A stretch of DNA of 64,000 nt from the NCBI RefSeq assembly GCF_019634775.1, contig NZ_JAHCAS010000001.1, forward strand, positions 1,804,894 through 1,868,893, given 5' to 3'. Within the stretch, counting starts at the first letter, position 1. Each line of letters opens with the position of its first letter. This document shows positions 1-11,909 of this stretch, piece by piece. A program made the position numbers and the translations under genes. Origin of the DNA: Dokdonella sp. GTDB taxonomy: Bacteria > Pseudomonadota > Gammaproteobacteria > Xanthomonadales > Rhodanobacteraceae. The notes under the pieces are model-generated. The model ran no database searches and was not told the DNA's origin. It saw only the letters and a list, made by a program, of their open reading frames with translations.

Positions 1-93
1 GTGTGCATGGCGGCGTTCCTGTGGCGTCGGGGTAGGGGCATGCTGGACCCGCCGGCGTGGCACGACGATGGCGACTTTCCCTTGCGCTTGTAG
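1..93 (+). CDS. Possible C-terminal end of an upstream gene (partial)
   Basis: Frame 1 is open from the window edge to a TAG at 91-93 and ends in the peptide [14 protein letters not shown]. The composition (acidic, Trp, Pro) looks like real protein, but about 30 codons are too few to identify a family. It could equally be chance in this GC-rich DNA. The sequence beyond the left edge would settle it. Confidence 0.25.
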   Translation: MCMAAFLWRRGRGMLDPPAWHDDGDFPLRL

Positions 94-172
94 GAAATCG
101 TCGATATGTGGAGAGTCCCGTGCGTGCACCTGCCGGGCGCGGCCTGCCGCGCCGCGGCGATGGAGACCTGCC

Positions 173-2206
<2,034 letters not shown>

Positions 2207-2272
2207 GCCCATCAACGGGTCCGGCGCTTGTGCGCTGCCGCGGACTCGGTTAGTCTTCGCGCCCCGCTTTGC

Positions 2273-2347
2273 GGGCGCGTAGCTCAGCGGTAGAGCACTA
2301 CCTTGACATGGTAGGGGTCACAGGTTCGATCCCTGTCGCGCCCACCA
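2273..2347 (+). tRNA. tRNA-Val (anticodon GAC)
   Basis: A full cloverleaf can be drawn. The acceptor stem is GGGCGCG/CGCGCCC and the D stem GCTC/GAGC. The anticodon stem CTACC/GGTAG carries the 7-nt loop TTGACAT, with GAC at 2305-2307. The T stem is ACAGG/CCTGT with loop TTCGATC. The discriminator is A, and CCA is encoded at 2345-2347. It lies 66 bp after uvrB and 351 bp before thrS. Confidence 0.97.
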
Positions 2348-2546
2348 CCGAAGTTGCTGACGAAAGATCGCACGGCGAAGGCAATACGGCAGTTTGGCTT
2401 CGGTACTTCAGGACAATGGACCGTCCACCAGCGGCAGCATCCCTCAGCCCCACCGGAGTCGTAGTTCCAGCGAACACGATCACCATGACGCGAGTGAACA
2501 CCGCCAGCTGATCCTGCCGACGCGACTCGATATCCCGATGTTGGAA

Positions 2547-2576
2547 CAATGGGCGCCTCGGCGCCCATTGGTTTTT
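2547..2576 (+). terminator. Rho-independent terminator after tRNA-Val or in thrS leader
   Basis: Perfect 11-bp inverted repeat CAATGGGCGCC / GGCGCCCATTG separated by TC, followed directly by GTTTTT. This is a textbook intrinsic terminator on the plus strand, 200 bp after tRNA-Val and 122 bp before the thrS ATG. It either ends the upstream transcript or acts as an attenuator in the thrS leader. Confidence 0.75.
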
Positions 2577-2647
2577 GCGCTCGTCCATGATCGCTGCTTC
2601 GACCTCCTTTCACCGTGTGCGAAGCGGTTTGATCCCGGATTCCAGAA

Positions 2648-2671
2648 GCGGCCATCCATGGCCGCACTTTT
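2648..2671 (+). promoter_or_regulatory. Second hairpin in thrS leader
   Basis: Perfect 8-bp stem GCGGCCAT / ATGGCCGC with a CC spacer, followed by ACTTTT, ending 27 bases before the thrS ATG. It resembles a weak terminator or a translational operator. E. coli ThrRS represses its own translation by binding tRNA-like stem-loops just upstream of its gene; whether this hairpin does so is inference. Confidence 0.4.
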
Positions 2672-2698
2672 CAACAAGCGCCACCCCCGAGGCTTACC

Positions 2699-4603
2699 AT
2701 GATCAACATTACCCTTCCCGATGGCAGCGTGCGCAGTTTCGAAGCGCCGGTCAGCGTGCATGAGGTCGCTGCCTCGATCGGCGCCGGGCTGGCCAAGGCG
2801 ACGGTGGCCGGCAAGGTCGACGGTCGTCTCGTCGACGCCAGCGACCGCATCAGTCACGACGCGAAGGTGCAGATCATCACGCCGAAGGACGATGAAGGCG
2901 TCGAGATCATCCGCCACTCCTGCGCGCACCTGGTCGGCCACGCGGTCAAGCAGCTCTACCCGACCGCGAAGATGGTGATCGGCCCGGTCATCGAGGAAGG
3001 CTTCTACTACGACATCTGGTACGAGCGCCCGTTCACGCCCGAAGACCTGGCCGCGATCGAGCAGCGCATGGTCGAGCTGATCGACAAGGACTACGACGTC
3101 GTCAAGAAGATGACCCCGCGCGACGAGGTCATCGCCGTGTTCAAGGCGCGTGGCGAGGACTACAAGTTGCGCCTGGTCGAGGACATGCCCGGCGAGAAGG
3201 CCATGGGCCTGTACTGGCATGAGGAATACGTCGACATGTGCCGTGGTCCGCATGTGCCGAACACGCGCTTCCTCAAAGCCTTCAAGCTGACCCGCATCTC
3301 CGGCGCCTACTGGCGCGGCGACGCCAAGAACGAGCAGCTGCAGCGCATCTACGGCACCGCTTGGGCCGACAGGAAGCAACTCGCCGCCTACATCACGCGC
3401 ATCGAGGAGGCCGAGAAACGCGACCATCGCCGCCTCGGCAAGCAGCTCGACCTGTTTCATTTGCAGGAAGAGGCGCCCGGCCTGGTGTTCTGGCACCCGA
3501 AGGGCTGGCAGCTCTGGCAGGTCGTCGAGCAGTACATGCGCCAGGTCTACCGCGACGCCGGTTACCAGGAGATCCGCTGCCCGCAGATCCTCGACAAGTC
3601 GCTGTGGGAACGGACCGGCCACTGGGAGAACTACCGCGACAACATGTTCACCACGGCGTCGGAGAACCGCGACTACGCGCTCAAGCCGATGAACTGCCCC
3701 GGCCACGTGCTCGTCTACAACCACGGCCTGCACAGCTACCGCGAATTGCCGATCCGCTACGGCGAGTTCGGCTCGTGTACGCGCAACGAGCCCTCGGGCG
3801 CGCTGCATGGGCTCATGCGCGTGCGCGGCTTCGTCCAGGACGACGGCCACATCTTCTGCACCGAGGACCAGGTCGAGTCCGAGGTGGTCGCCTTCCACCG
3901 CCAGGCGATGGCGGTCTATGCGCACTTCGGCTTCAGCGAGATCGCCCTCAAGCTGGCCCTGCGCCCGGACAGCCGCATCGGCTCGGACGAGACCTGGGAC
4001 CGGGCCGAGGACACCCTGCGCGCGGCCCTGCGCGCCTCCGGCGTCGAGTGGCAGGAGCTGCCCGGCGAGGGCGCCTTCTACGGCCCCAAGATCGAGTACC
4101 ACATGCGCGACTCGCTCGGCCGGGCCTGGCAGGTCGGCACCATGCAGGTCGACTTCTCGATGCCGGGCCGGCTCGGCGCCGAGTACGTCGGCGAGGATTC
4201 GGCACGCCACGTCCCGGTCATGCTGCACCGGGCCATCGTCGGCTCGATGGAACGTTTCATAGGCATCCTGATCGAGCACCATGCCGGCCAGTTCCCGGTC
4301 TGGCTGGCCCCGGTCCAGGCGGTGGTCATGAACATCACCGACGCCCAGGCCGATTTCGCCCGGGAGGTCGTGCAAACCCTTGTGGCACAAGGCTTCCGCG
4401 TGCAGGCGGATTTGCGAAACGAAAAGATCGGCTATAAAATCCGCGAACACACGCTCGACAAGGTTCCCTATCTGCTGGTCATTGGTGACCGGGAAAAGGA
4501 GACGGGGGCCGTTTCCGTGCGTGCGCGATCGGGCGAAGACCTCGGCAGTTTCAAGGTCCCGGACTTCGCCGAACACTTGAGATCCGGGCTGGCCACGCAC
4601 TGA
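2699..4603 (+). CDS. thrS: Threonine--tRNA ligase
   Basis: Charges tRNA-Thr in the cytoplasm. The 634 aa match the bacterial family. Domain order is an N-terminal TGS domain (about 1-60, [20 protein letters not shown]), an editing domain with the HxxxH motif ([16 protein letters not shown], about residues 73-90), the class II catalytic core ([20 protein letters not shown] with the zinc-binding Cys, motif 3 [18 protein letters not shown]) and a C-terminal anticodon-binding domain starting near [11 protein letters not shown]. The ATG at 2699 gives the standard N-terminus; the ribosome site is weak. It heads the conserved block thrS-infC-rpmI-rplT-pheST-ihfA. The next gene, infC, begins 45 bp downstream, so they are probably cotranscribed. 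The leader hairpins suggest control before the start codon. Confidence 0.98.
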   Translation: MINITLPDGSVRSFEAPVSVHEVAASIGAGLAKATVAGKVDGRLVDASDRISHDAKVQIITPKDDEGVEIIRHSCAHLVGHAVKQLYPTAKMVIGPVIEEGFYYDIWYERPFTPEDLAAIEQRMVELIDKDYDVVKKMTPRDEVIAVFKARGEDYKLRLVEDMPGEKAMGLYWHEEYVDMCRGPHVPNTRFLKAFKLTRISGAYWRGDAKNEQLQRIYGTAWADRKQLAAYITRIEEAEKRDHRRLGKQLDLFHLQEEAPGLVFWHPKGWQLWQVVEQYMRQVYRDAGYQEIRCPQILDKSLWERTGHWENYRDNMFTTASENRDYALKPMNCPGHVLVYNHGLHSYRELPIRYGEFGSCTRNEPSGALHGLMRVRGFVQDDGHIFCTEDQVESEVVAFHRQAMAVYAHFGFSEIALKLALRPDSRIGSDETWDRAEDTLRAALRASGVEWQELPGEGAFYGPKIEYHMRDSLGRAWQVGTMQVDFSMPGRLGAEYVGEDSARHVPVMLHRAIVGSMERFIGILIEHHAGQFPVWLAPVQAVVMNITDAQADFAREVVQTLVAQGFRVQADLRNEKIGYKIREHTLDKVPYLLVIGDREKETGAVSVRARSGEDLGSFKVPDFAEHLRSGLATH

Positions 4604-4634
4604 GCGGGCCGGGCCGGGAGCCTAGAAACCTGGC

Positions 4635-4650
4635 GGGAGTACGAAGTATC
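4635..4650 (+). promoter_or_regulatory. infC ribosome site with AUC start codon
   Basis: GGGAG at 4635-4639 lies 8 bases before ATC at 4648-4650. Translating from ATC gives [20 protein letters not shown], which matches the start of xanthomonad IF-3 proteins. There is no ATG in this stretch. In E. coli, IF-3 represses its own gene because it discriminates against the AUU start; an AUC start would serve the same loop here. Confidence 0.8.
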
Positions 4651-5169
4651 GCAACCGAAAAGGCCAACCGCAGGAACCACGAGATCCGTGTCCCGCGGGT
4701 GCGTGTCATCGGCGCCGACGGAGAGCAGGTAGGTGTGCTCTCGCGCGACGAGGCCCTCAACATGGCGCAGGAGATCGGCTTGGACCTCGTCGAGATCCAG
4801 CCGACGGCCGATCCGCCCGTCTGCCGCATCATGGACTTCGGCAAGTTCAAGTTCGATGCGCAGAAGAAGGCCCACGCGGCGAAGAAGAAGCAGAAGCAGG
4901 TCGAGATCAAGGAACTGAAGTTCCGTCCGACCACCGATGTCGGCGACTACGCGATCAAGCTGCGCAACTTGCGCCGCTTCCTCGAGGAAGGCGACAAGGT
5001 CAAGATCACGGTCCGGTTCCGTGGGCGCGAGATGGCACACCAGGAGCTCGGTGATGCCATGGTCAAGAAGATCGCGGCCGACATCGCCGAGGAAGCCGTG
5101 ATCGAGCAGTATCCGCGCATGGAAGGGCGCCTCATGGTCATGATGATCGCGCCGAAGAAGAAGCAGTAA
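4648..5169 (+). CDS. infC: Translation initiation factor IF-3
   Basis: IF-3 binds the 30S subunit, prevents premature 50S joining and proofreads the start codon and initiator tRNA. From the ATC start the protein is 173 aa, normal for the family. The N-terminal domain holds [19 protein letters not shown] and the signature [21 protein letters not shown] lysine-rich linker ([16 protein letters not shown]) leads to the C-terminal domain with [16 protein letters not shown] and [14 protein letters not shown] motifs, ending APKKKQ. A later GTG at 4699 would remove about 17 conserved N-terminal residues, so I prefer ATC. It lies between thrS and rpmI as in many gammaproteobacteria. The unusual start predicts autogenous translational control. 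Confidence 0.93.
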   Translation: MATEKANRRNHEIRVPRVRVIGADGEQVGVLSRDEALNMAQEIGLDLVEIQPTADPPVCRIMDFGKFKFDAQKKAHAAKKKQKQVEIKELKFRPTTDVGDYAIKLRNLRRFLEEGDKVKITVRFRGREMAHQELGDAMVKKIAADIAEEAVIEQYPRMEGRLMVMMIAPKKKQ

Positions 5170-5310
5170 ACCTCTGCCGGCCGCAAGCCGGTGGTGGCGA
5201 GGAAATGGCCCGCTTGGCGGGTCGAAATCAGCCGGAACGAGCAGGATGGAAAGAGCAGGCATCGCCTGCCGCTCGCGCCAGTAACGAAAACAAACCAAGG
5301 AGCATGGGCC
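5170..5310 (+). promoter_or_regulatory. infC-rpmI spacer, possible L20 autoregulatory leader
   Basis: The 141-bp spacer contains the inverted pairs GCCGGCCGCAAGCCGG (about 5177-5192), CCCGCTTGGCGGG (5209-5221) and GCAGGCATCGCCTGC (5260-5274), and ends with AAGGAG before the rpmI start. In E. coli, L20 represses rpmI-rplT translation by binding structured RNA upstream of rpmI. The length and folding fit such a leader, but I cannot align it to a known class by eye. Confidence 0.4.
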
Positions 5311-5508
5311 ATGCCCAAGATGAAGACCAACCGGGCCGCTGCCAAGCGGTTCCGCAAGACCGCGTCCGGCAAGTTCAAGTGCGGACACGCGTTCAAGAGC
5401 CACATCCTCACCAAGAAGTCGACGAAGCGTAAGCGCAACCTCCGCGGGACGAACCATGTTCGTGCCGAGGATGCCGGCCGCGTCGCCCGCATGCTTCCGT
5501 ACCTGTAA
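5311..5508 (+). CDS. rpmI: 50S ribosomal protein L35
   Basis: Small basic 50S protein of 65 aa, the full family length. [20 protein letters not shown] at the N-terminus and the [18 protein letters not shown] core are characteristic. AAGGAG at 5297-5302 precedes the ATG, with a second in-frame ATG three codons in. It is followed 13 bp later by rplT with its own GGAGG-type site, forming the standard L35-L20 pair. Confidence 0.97.
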   Translation: MPKMKTNRAAAKRFRKTASGKFKCGHAFKSHILTKKSTKRKRNLRGTNHVRAEDAGRVARMLPYL

Positions 5509-5521
5509 GGAGGACTGACCC

Positions 5522-5881
5522 ATGGCACGAGTCAAGCGTGGCGTCACCGCCCACCGCAGGCACCGCAAGCTCATTTCGCGCGCAAAGGGCTATTACAACG
5601 CGCGTCGCAAGATCTACCGCGTCGCCAAGCAGGCCGTCATCAAGGCGCAGCAGTACGCCTACATCGGCCGCAAGCAGCGCAAGCGCCAATTCCGCGCGCT
5701 GTGGATCGTGCGCATCAACGCCGGTGCGCGCATGTACGGCCTGAGCTACAGCCGCCTGATGAACGGCCTCAAGAAGGCCGACATCACCGTCGACCGCAAG
5801 GTGCTCGCGGACATCGCCGTCCATGACATCAAGGCCTTCGGTGCCCTGGCTGAAAAAGCGAAGGCTGCTCTGGCTGCGTAA
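5522..5881 (+). CDS. rplT: 50S ribosomal protein L20
   Basis: Early-assembly 50S protein that binds 23S rRNA and, in E. coli, represses its own operon. The 119 aa match the family. Visible motifs are [35 protein letters not shown] and [27 protein letters not shown] (5507-5513) supports the ATG. The 105-bp gap to pheS holds two hairpins, so read-through into pheST may be controlled. Confidence 0.98.
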   Translation: MARVKRGVTAHRRHRKLISRAKGYYNARRKIYRVAKQAVIKAQQYAYIGRKQRKRQFRALWIVRINAGARMYGLSYSRLMNGLKKADITVDRKVLADIAVHDIKAFGALAEKAKAALAA

Positions 5882-5890
5882 AAACCACGC

Positions 5891-5967
5891 CGGTGCCCGC
5901 ACGGGCACTGGTCGTGAGGTTCGATCGACGTGGGGAGCGGGCGAAAGCCGCGCTCCCCATTTCATTT
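5891..5967 (+). terminator. Tandem hairpins between rplT and pheS (terminator or attenuator)
   Basis: Hairpin 1 pairs GTGCCCG (5893-5899) with CGGGCAC (5902-5908). Hairpin 2 pairs GGGGAGCG (5932-5939) plus GGC with GCC and GCTCCCC (5952-5958) around a GAAA tetraloop, with one bulged base, and is followed by ATTTCATTT. The second looks like an intrinsic terminator just before pheS. In E. coli, pheST is controlled by attenuation with a Phe-rich leader peptide (pheM). I see no Phe-rich peptide here, so the mechanism is open. Confidence 0.55.
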
Positions 5968-5986
5968 CCGGCCACGGGAGTCCCGG

Positions 5987-6982
<996 letters not shown>

Positions 6983-6988
6983 GGAAGG

Positions 6989-7114
6989 GAGTGGGGAATC
7001 GGGAATGGGGAATGGTCAGGAGCACAGCCGATTCACGTGCTCGAGCCTTTCCCGATCAACCGACCCTTCTCACCGCTGTCCCCCATTCCCCATTCCCAAT
7101 TCTCCATTCCCGGC
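6989..7114 (+). repeat. Inverted GGGAATGGGGAATGG-type intergenic array
   Basis: Between pheS and pheT, short direct repeats of GGGAATSGG type (about 6993-7017) are mirrored by CCCATTCCC-type repeats (about 7080-7114), giving a long imperfect foldback. The right arm ends in the 20-mer CCCAATTCTCCATTCCCGGC (7095-7114), which recurs exactly at 44791-44810. A sequence variant of the array lies at 47866-47990. Confidence 0.75.
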
Positions 7115-7120
7115 TTTCAC

Positions 7121-9511
7121 ATGAAACTCAATGAAAACTGGTTGCTCGAACACGTCGCCATCGATATCGCTCGAGAGGCCTTGATCGAACGTTTCGACAT
7201 GATCGGCCACGAGGTCGAAAGTGCCGAAGTGCTCGGTGGTGCGCTCGATGGCATCGTGGTTGCCGAGATCCTCGCCTGCGCCAGGCATCCCGAGGCGGAT
7301 CGCCTGCAGGTCTGCGAAGTCGATGCCGGCGGCGAGCGCGTGCAGATCGTGTGCGGCGCGCCCAACGCACGCGCCGGCCTCAAGGCGCCACTGGCACGTA
7401 TCGGTGCACGCGTCGGCGATCTGACCATCAAGGCCGCGAAGCTGCGTGGGGTCGAATCATTCGGAATGCTGTGTTCGGCCAAGGAGCTCGGCATCGATGC
7501 CGATGCCTCGGGGCTGCTCGAACTGGCTGCCGATGCGCCGGTCGGCAGGCCGCTGGCGCAGGTGCTCGGTCTGCCGGATACCGTTTTCGACCTCGGCCTG
7601 ACTCCGAACCGCGCGGATTGCCTGTCGATCGAAGGCGTGGCGCGCGATCTCGCCGCGGCACTGGCCGTGCCGGTCAAGCCGCTCGTCGTCGAACCCGTGC
7701 CGGCCACGCTGGACCGCACGATCGCGATCACGCTCGACGCGCCGATCGACTGCCCGCGCTACTGCGGTCGCTATATCGAAGGCATCGACCCAGCCGCGGC
7801 AACGCCGGCCTGGATGCGCGAGCGCCTGCAGCGTTGCGGCCTGCGTCCGATCAGCCTGCTCGTCGACGTGACCAACTACGTCATGCTCGAACTCGGCCAG
7901 CCGCTGCATGCCTTCGATGCGGAAACCTTGCACGGACCTATTGGAGTGCGCCGCGCGCGCGCCGGCGAGACGCTGCGCCTGCTCGACGAGCGCGAGGTCG
8001 AACTCGATGGTGATTTCCTCGTCATCACCGATGCCGGCCGCGCAGTCGCTCTGGCTGGCCTGATGGGCGGTTGGGACACGCGCATCGGTGCGCAGACGCG
8101 CAATGTGTTCCTCGAAGCCGCCCATTTCGCCCCATCGGCCCTGGCCGGGCGTGCGCGCCGACTCGGCATGCATACCGATGCCGCGCACCGTTTCGAGCGC
8201 GGTGTCGATCCACTCTCGCCGCGGCGTGCGCTGGAGCGCGCCACGCGCCTGATCCTCGACATCGCCGGTGGTCGTGCCGGCACGATTGTCGAGGCGTTTG
8301 CGCAAGCGGACCTGCCCGTGCGCGCGCCAATCCGGTTGCGCCGCGCCAGGATTGCTCGCGTGCTTGGCATCGGCATTGCCGATGCCGACGTCGAACGCAT
8401 CCTCACGGCGCTGGGCCTCGCGCTGGCCACCGATGCCGAGGGCTGGACTGCGACGCCGCCGACCTGGCGCTTCGACCTTGCCATCGAGGAAGATTTGATC
8501 GAAGAACTCGCTCGCATCCACGGCTACGAGCACATCCCGGACTGCGCACCGGCCGGACAGCTCGCCGGTCCACGGTTGCGCGAGGATCGCGTGCGCCTCG
8601 GACAGATGCGCGAACAACTCGCCGCACGCGGCTACCACGAAGCGATTACCTTCGCCTTCGTCGGCCGCGACGTGCTCGACGACTGGGGGCTCACCGACCG
8701 CGCGATCGCACTGTCGAATCCGCTGTCCGCCGACCTCGGCGTCATGCGGACGAGTCTGCTGCCGGGTCTCGTGCGTGCGCTCGACGCCAACTGCAAGCGC
8801 CAGCAGGCGCGCGTGCGCCTGTTCGAGACCGGGCGCGCCTATTTCGATGCGGCCGGACGAGACGAAGCGAACGTGCCGGTCGAGATCGACCGTATCGCCG
8901 GCGTTGCGGTTGGTGATGCAGTCGCCGAGCAATGGGGCGAAGCGGCGCGCGCGCTCGATTTCTTCGACATCAAGGGCGATGTCGAATCGTTGCTGGCCCT
9001 GAACGGCAGCGCGGCCACCGCCTTCAGCTTCGAGGCCGGGGGGCCCGCATGGCTGCATCCGGGGCGCTCTGCGACGATCCGTCGCGACGGAGCCGTGGTT
9101 GGCCATGTCGGCGCGCTCGACCCGCGCCTGTCCAGGCGCCTCGATGTCGACGGCGAAGTGTTCGTGTTCGAACTCGACCTTGATGCGACCGCCCGGCGCC
9201 CGGTGCCGGAGGCGTCCGAGGTGTCGCGCTACCCGGCTGTGCGCCGCGACATCGCCGTGGTGGTGCCGGCCGAGGTGCCGTTCGGCGCATTGCAGGCCTG
9301 TGTGCGCGAGGCGGTCGGCCCCCTGCTGCAGGAGGCCTTCCTGTTCGACCAGTATGTCGGCCCAAACCTCGGAATAGGTGTCAAGAGTCTCGCTATAGGC
9401 TTGATTTTGCAGGATGGTTCACGCACGCTAACCGATCAGGACGCAGATCGGTGCGTCGCGCTGGCGGTATCGGCGCTGGAGGTCGGTTACAAAGCAAAGC
9501 TGCGGGGGTAG
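7121..9511 (+). CDS. pheT: Phenylalanine--tRNA ligase beta subunit
   Basis: Non-catalytic and editing subunit of PheRS. The protein is 796 aa, the typical gammaproteobacterial length. It starts [20 protein letters not shown] and has the EMAP/OB-type tRNA-binding domain (about 40-150, [20 protein letters not shown]). The B3/B4 editing domain (about 210-390), the B5 domain, the catalytic-like core and the C-terminal ferredoxin-like anticodon-binding domain ([19 protein letters not shown] onward) follow. The ATG at 7121 is chosen because the 28 residues upstream are translated from the intergenic repeat. It is followed after one base by ihfA, as in E. coli and Pseudomonas. Confidence 0.97.
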   Translation: MKLNENWLLEHVAIDIAREALIERFDMIGHEVESAEVLGGALDGIVVAEILACARHPEADRLQVCEVDAGGERVQIVCGAPNARAGLKAPLARIGARVGDLTIKAAKLRGVESFGMLCSAKELGIDADASGLLELAADAPVGRPLAQVLGLPDTVFDLGLTPNRADCLSIEGVARDLAAALAVPVKPLVVEPVPATLDRTIAITLDAPIDCPRYCGRYIEGIDPAAATPAWMRERLQRCGLRPISLLVDVTNYVMLELGQPLHAFDAETLHGPIGVRRARAGETLRLLDEREVELDGDFLVITDAGRAVALAGLMGGWDTRIGAQTRNVFLEAAHFAPSALAGRARRLGMHTDAAHRFERGVDPLSPRRALERATRLILDIAGGRAGTIVEAFAQADLPVRAPIRLRRARIARVLGIGIADADVERILTALGLALATDAEGWTATPPTWRFDLAIEEDLIEELARIHGYEHIPDCAPAGQLAGPRLREDRVRLGQMREQLAARGYHEAITFAFVGRDVLDDWGLTDRAIALSNPLSADLGVMRTSLLPGLVRALDANCKRQQARVRLFETGRAYFDAAGRDEANVPVEIDRIAGVAVGDAVAEQWGEAARALDFFDIKGDVESLLALNGSAATAFSFEAGGPAWLHPGRSATIRRDGAVVGHVGALDPRLSRRLDVDGEVFVFELDLDATARRPVPEASEVSRYPAVRRDIAVVVPAEVPFGALQACVREAVGPLLQEAFLFDQYVGPNLGIGVKSLAIGLILQDGSRTLTDQDADRCVALAVSALEVGYKAKLRG

Positions 9512-9512
9512 G

Positions 9513-9815
9513 ATGGCGCTGACGAAAGCGGAAATGGCGGAGCGGTTGTTCACGGACGTCGGTCTGAACAAGCGCGAGGCCAAGGAGTTCGTCGACGCCT
9601 TCTTCGAGGCGGTTCGCGATGCGCTGGAGAAGGGGGGGCAGGTGAAGCTTTCGGGTTTCGGGAACTTCGACCTGCGGTACAAGAATCAGCGTCCCGGGCG
9701 AAACCCCAAGACCGGCGAGGAGATTCCGATCTCCGCGCGGCGGGTGGTGACGTTCCGTCCGGGGCAAAAACTGAAGGTCCGGGTCGAAGCCTATGCTGGA
9801 TCAGGGGAGCAATAG
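9513..9815 (+). CDS. ihfA: Integration host factor subunit alpha
   Basis: DNA-bending nucleoid protein that pairs with IhfB and shapes promoters, replication origins and recombination sites. The 100-aa protein is full length and carries the HU/IHF signature: [40 protein letters not shown] with the intercalating Pro of the beta-arm ([10 protein letters not shown]), and [13 protein letters not shown]. It begins one base after the pheT stop. Its last 23 bases overlap the start of the following MerR gene, which indicates translational coupling. Confidence 0.97.
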   Translation: MALTKAEMAERLFTDVGLNKREAKEFVDAFFEAVRDALEKGGQVKLSGFGNFDLRYKNQRPGRNPKTGEEIPISARRVVTFRPGQKLKVRVEAYAGSGEQ

Positions 9816-10149
9816 CGAACTGCCGGCCATTCCGGCGAAACGCTATTTCGCGATTGGCGAGGTCAGCGAGCTGTGTGGCGTGAAGCCCCACGTGCTGCGC
9901 TACTGGGAACAGGAGTTCCCGAACCTCAAGCCGGTCAAGCGGCGTGGCAATCGACGCTATTACCAGCGTCATGACGTGCTGATGATCCGGCAGATCCGCT
10001 CGTTGCTGTACGACCAGGGGTTCACCATCACTGGCGCGCGCCAGCGCCTTGAAGGTCCGCAGGCGCGCATGGAAGTCAGCATCTCCGGCCAGATCGCGCG
10101 CCAGATCCGCATGGAACTCGAAGAAGTGCTGCAGATCCTCAAGCGCTGA
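9793..10149 (+). CDS. MerR family transcriptional regulator
   Basis: Small DNA-binding regulator of 118 aa. A winged helix-turn-helix of the MerR type covers about residues 18-85 ([49 protein letters not shown]). A short C-terminal helix ([16 protein letters not shown]) is likely the dimerising coiled coil. There is no recognisable effector domain and no cysteine cluster, so a metal- or redox-sensing role is not supported. The ATG lies inside ihfA and overlaps it by 23 bases. The same uncharacterised MerR gene follows ihfA in Pseudomonas and xanthomonads, where a tRNA-Pro also comes next, as here. Confidence 0.92.
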   Translation: MLDQGSNSELPAIPAKRYFAIGEVSELCGVKPHVLRYWEQEFPNLKPVKRRGNRRYYQRHDVLMIRQIRSLLYDQGFTITGARQRLEGPQARMEVSISGQIARQIRMELEEVLQILKR

Positions 10150-10242
10150 GCGGGCAGCGGCGCAGCGGGAAGTCGCCGGGGTTCCGTGACCGCGCCTGGC
10201 CGGCTACACTTCGCGCCCCCTGCGGCGACACATGCATGCATT

Positions 10243-10319
10243 CGGGGCGTAGCGCAGTCTGGTAGCGCACCTGCCTGGGGGGCAGGGGGTCGTCGGTTCA
10301 AATCCGGCCGTCCCGACCA
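10243..10319 (+). tRNA. tRNA-Pro (anticodon GGG)
   Basis: Acceptor stem CGGGGCG/CGTCCCG (one G-T pair), D stem GCGC/GCGC, and anticodon stem CCTGC/GCAGG with loop CTGGGGG, GGG at 10277-10279. The T arm contains GGTTCAAATCC. The discriminator is A and CCA is encoded (10317-10319). A TACACT box at 10205-10210 could be its -10 element. Confidence 0.97.
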
Positions 10320-10434
10320 TTCCGCATGTGTCCACCGCCGCGCATCCGCCGGCTTGGGATGCCTGCGCTACAGAAGACACCGGGTTGCGACCTTCTCGCC
10401 TCGATTGCTCCTGCCGCGCAAGCTTCTGGCCGCC

Positions 10435-10440
10435 TACAAT
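10435..10440 (+). promoter_or_regulatory. Putative -10 element for rmlA
   Basis: TACAAT matches the sigma-70 -10 consensus at five of six bases. No good -35 lies at 16-18 bp. It overlaps the upstream ATG candidate at 10439, which argues that rmlA translation starts downstream, at GTG 10457 or 10469. Confidence 0.4.
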
Positions 10441-10468
10441 GCGCGTTTTCCCGATTGTGAGCCTCTCC

Positions 10469-11352
<884 letters not shown>

Positions 11353-11356
<4 letters not shown>

Positions 11357-11907
11357 AGATCCAGCGTACTGTTCTCGAGGGCTGCCTCGTCATCGAACCG
11401 GTCGTGCACGGCGACGCGCGCGGCTTCTTCTACGAAAGCTTCAACGCGCGTCGCTTCGCCGAGGCCGGCCTCGACCTTGCCTTCGTGCAGACCAATGTCT
11501 CGCGTTCGGCACATGGCGTGTTGCGCGGCCTGCACTACCAGTGGCCCAACCCGCAGGGCAAGCTGGTCAGCGTGCTCGAGGGTGAGGTCTACGACGTCGC
11601 CGTGGACATCCGGCGTGGCTCGCCGAGCTTCGGCCGTTGGGTGGCGGCGATCCTCTCGGCCGACAACAAGCGGCATTTCTGGATACCGCCCGGCTTCGCG
11701 CACGGTTTCGCCGTGCTCTCGGAGCACGCCACCTTCGTTTACCAGTGCACGACACCGTACGAGCGCGCCGGCGATGCGGCGATCCGCTGGAACGATGCCG
11801 AGCTCGCGATCGACTGGCCGATCGCGCAGCCGTCGCTGTCCGACAAGGACGCGAAGGCGCCGTTCCTCGCCGAGGTGGCATCCGATCGGCTGCCCGTGTT
11901 CGCGTGA
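11353..11907 (+). CDS. rmlC: dTDP-4-dehydrorhamnose 3,5-epimerase
   Basis: Cupin-fold enzyme of dTDP-rhamnose synthesis, 184 aa as usual. Family motifs are [38 protein letters not shown] (catalytic His in RGLHYQ), [36 protein letters not shown] and the substrate-contact [20 protein letters not shown]. It overlaps rmlA by 4 bases (ATGA) and is followed 2 bases later by rmlD, so the three are one coupled unit. Confidence 0.97.
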
Positions 11908-11909
11908 AC

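Larger units (their letters stand above)
2348..2698 (+). other. Non-coding thrS leader region
   Basis: This 351-bp gap between tRNA-Val and thrS has no credible gene; small open frames here have no family-like sequence and no ribosome site. I found no leader peptide with a run of threonine codons. It does hold two strong hairpins, listed separately, at 2547-2576 and 2648-2671. It therefore probably contains the end of the uvrB/tRNA transcript and the promoter and leader of the thrS operon. Confidence 0.6.

Noticed and set aside
2394..2702. Small frames between tRNA-Val and thrS as leader peptide or gene
   Set aside because: No Thr run, no ribosome site, sequence crosses two terminator hairpins.
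2480..4600. 706-codon minus-strand open frame opposite thrS
   Set aside because: Antisense to a clear ThrRS; no motifs and no start context.
4699..5169. GTG 4699 as the infC start
   Set aside because: Would drop the conserved [12 protein letters not shown] segment; the AUC start has a better ribosome site and family fit.
10439..10441. ATG 10439 as the rmlA start
   Set aside because: It lies inside a probable -10 box and adds ten residues not seen in RmlA proteins.
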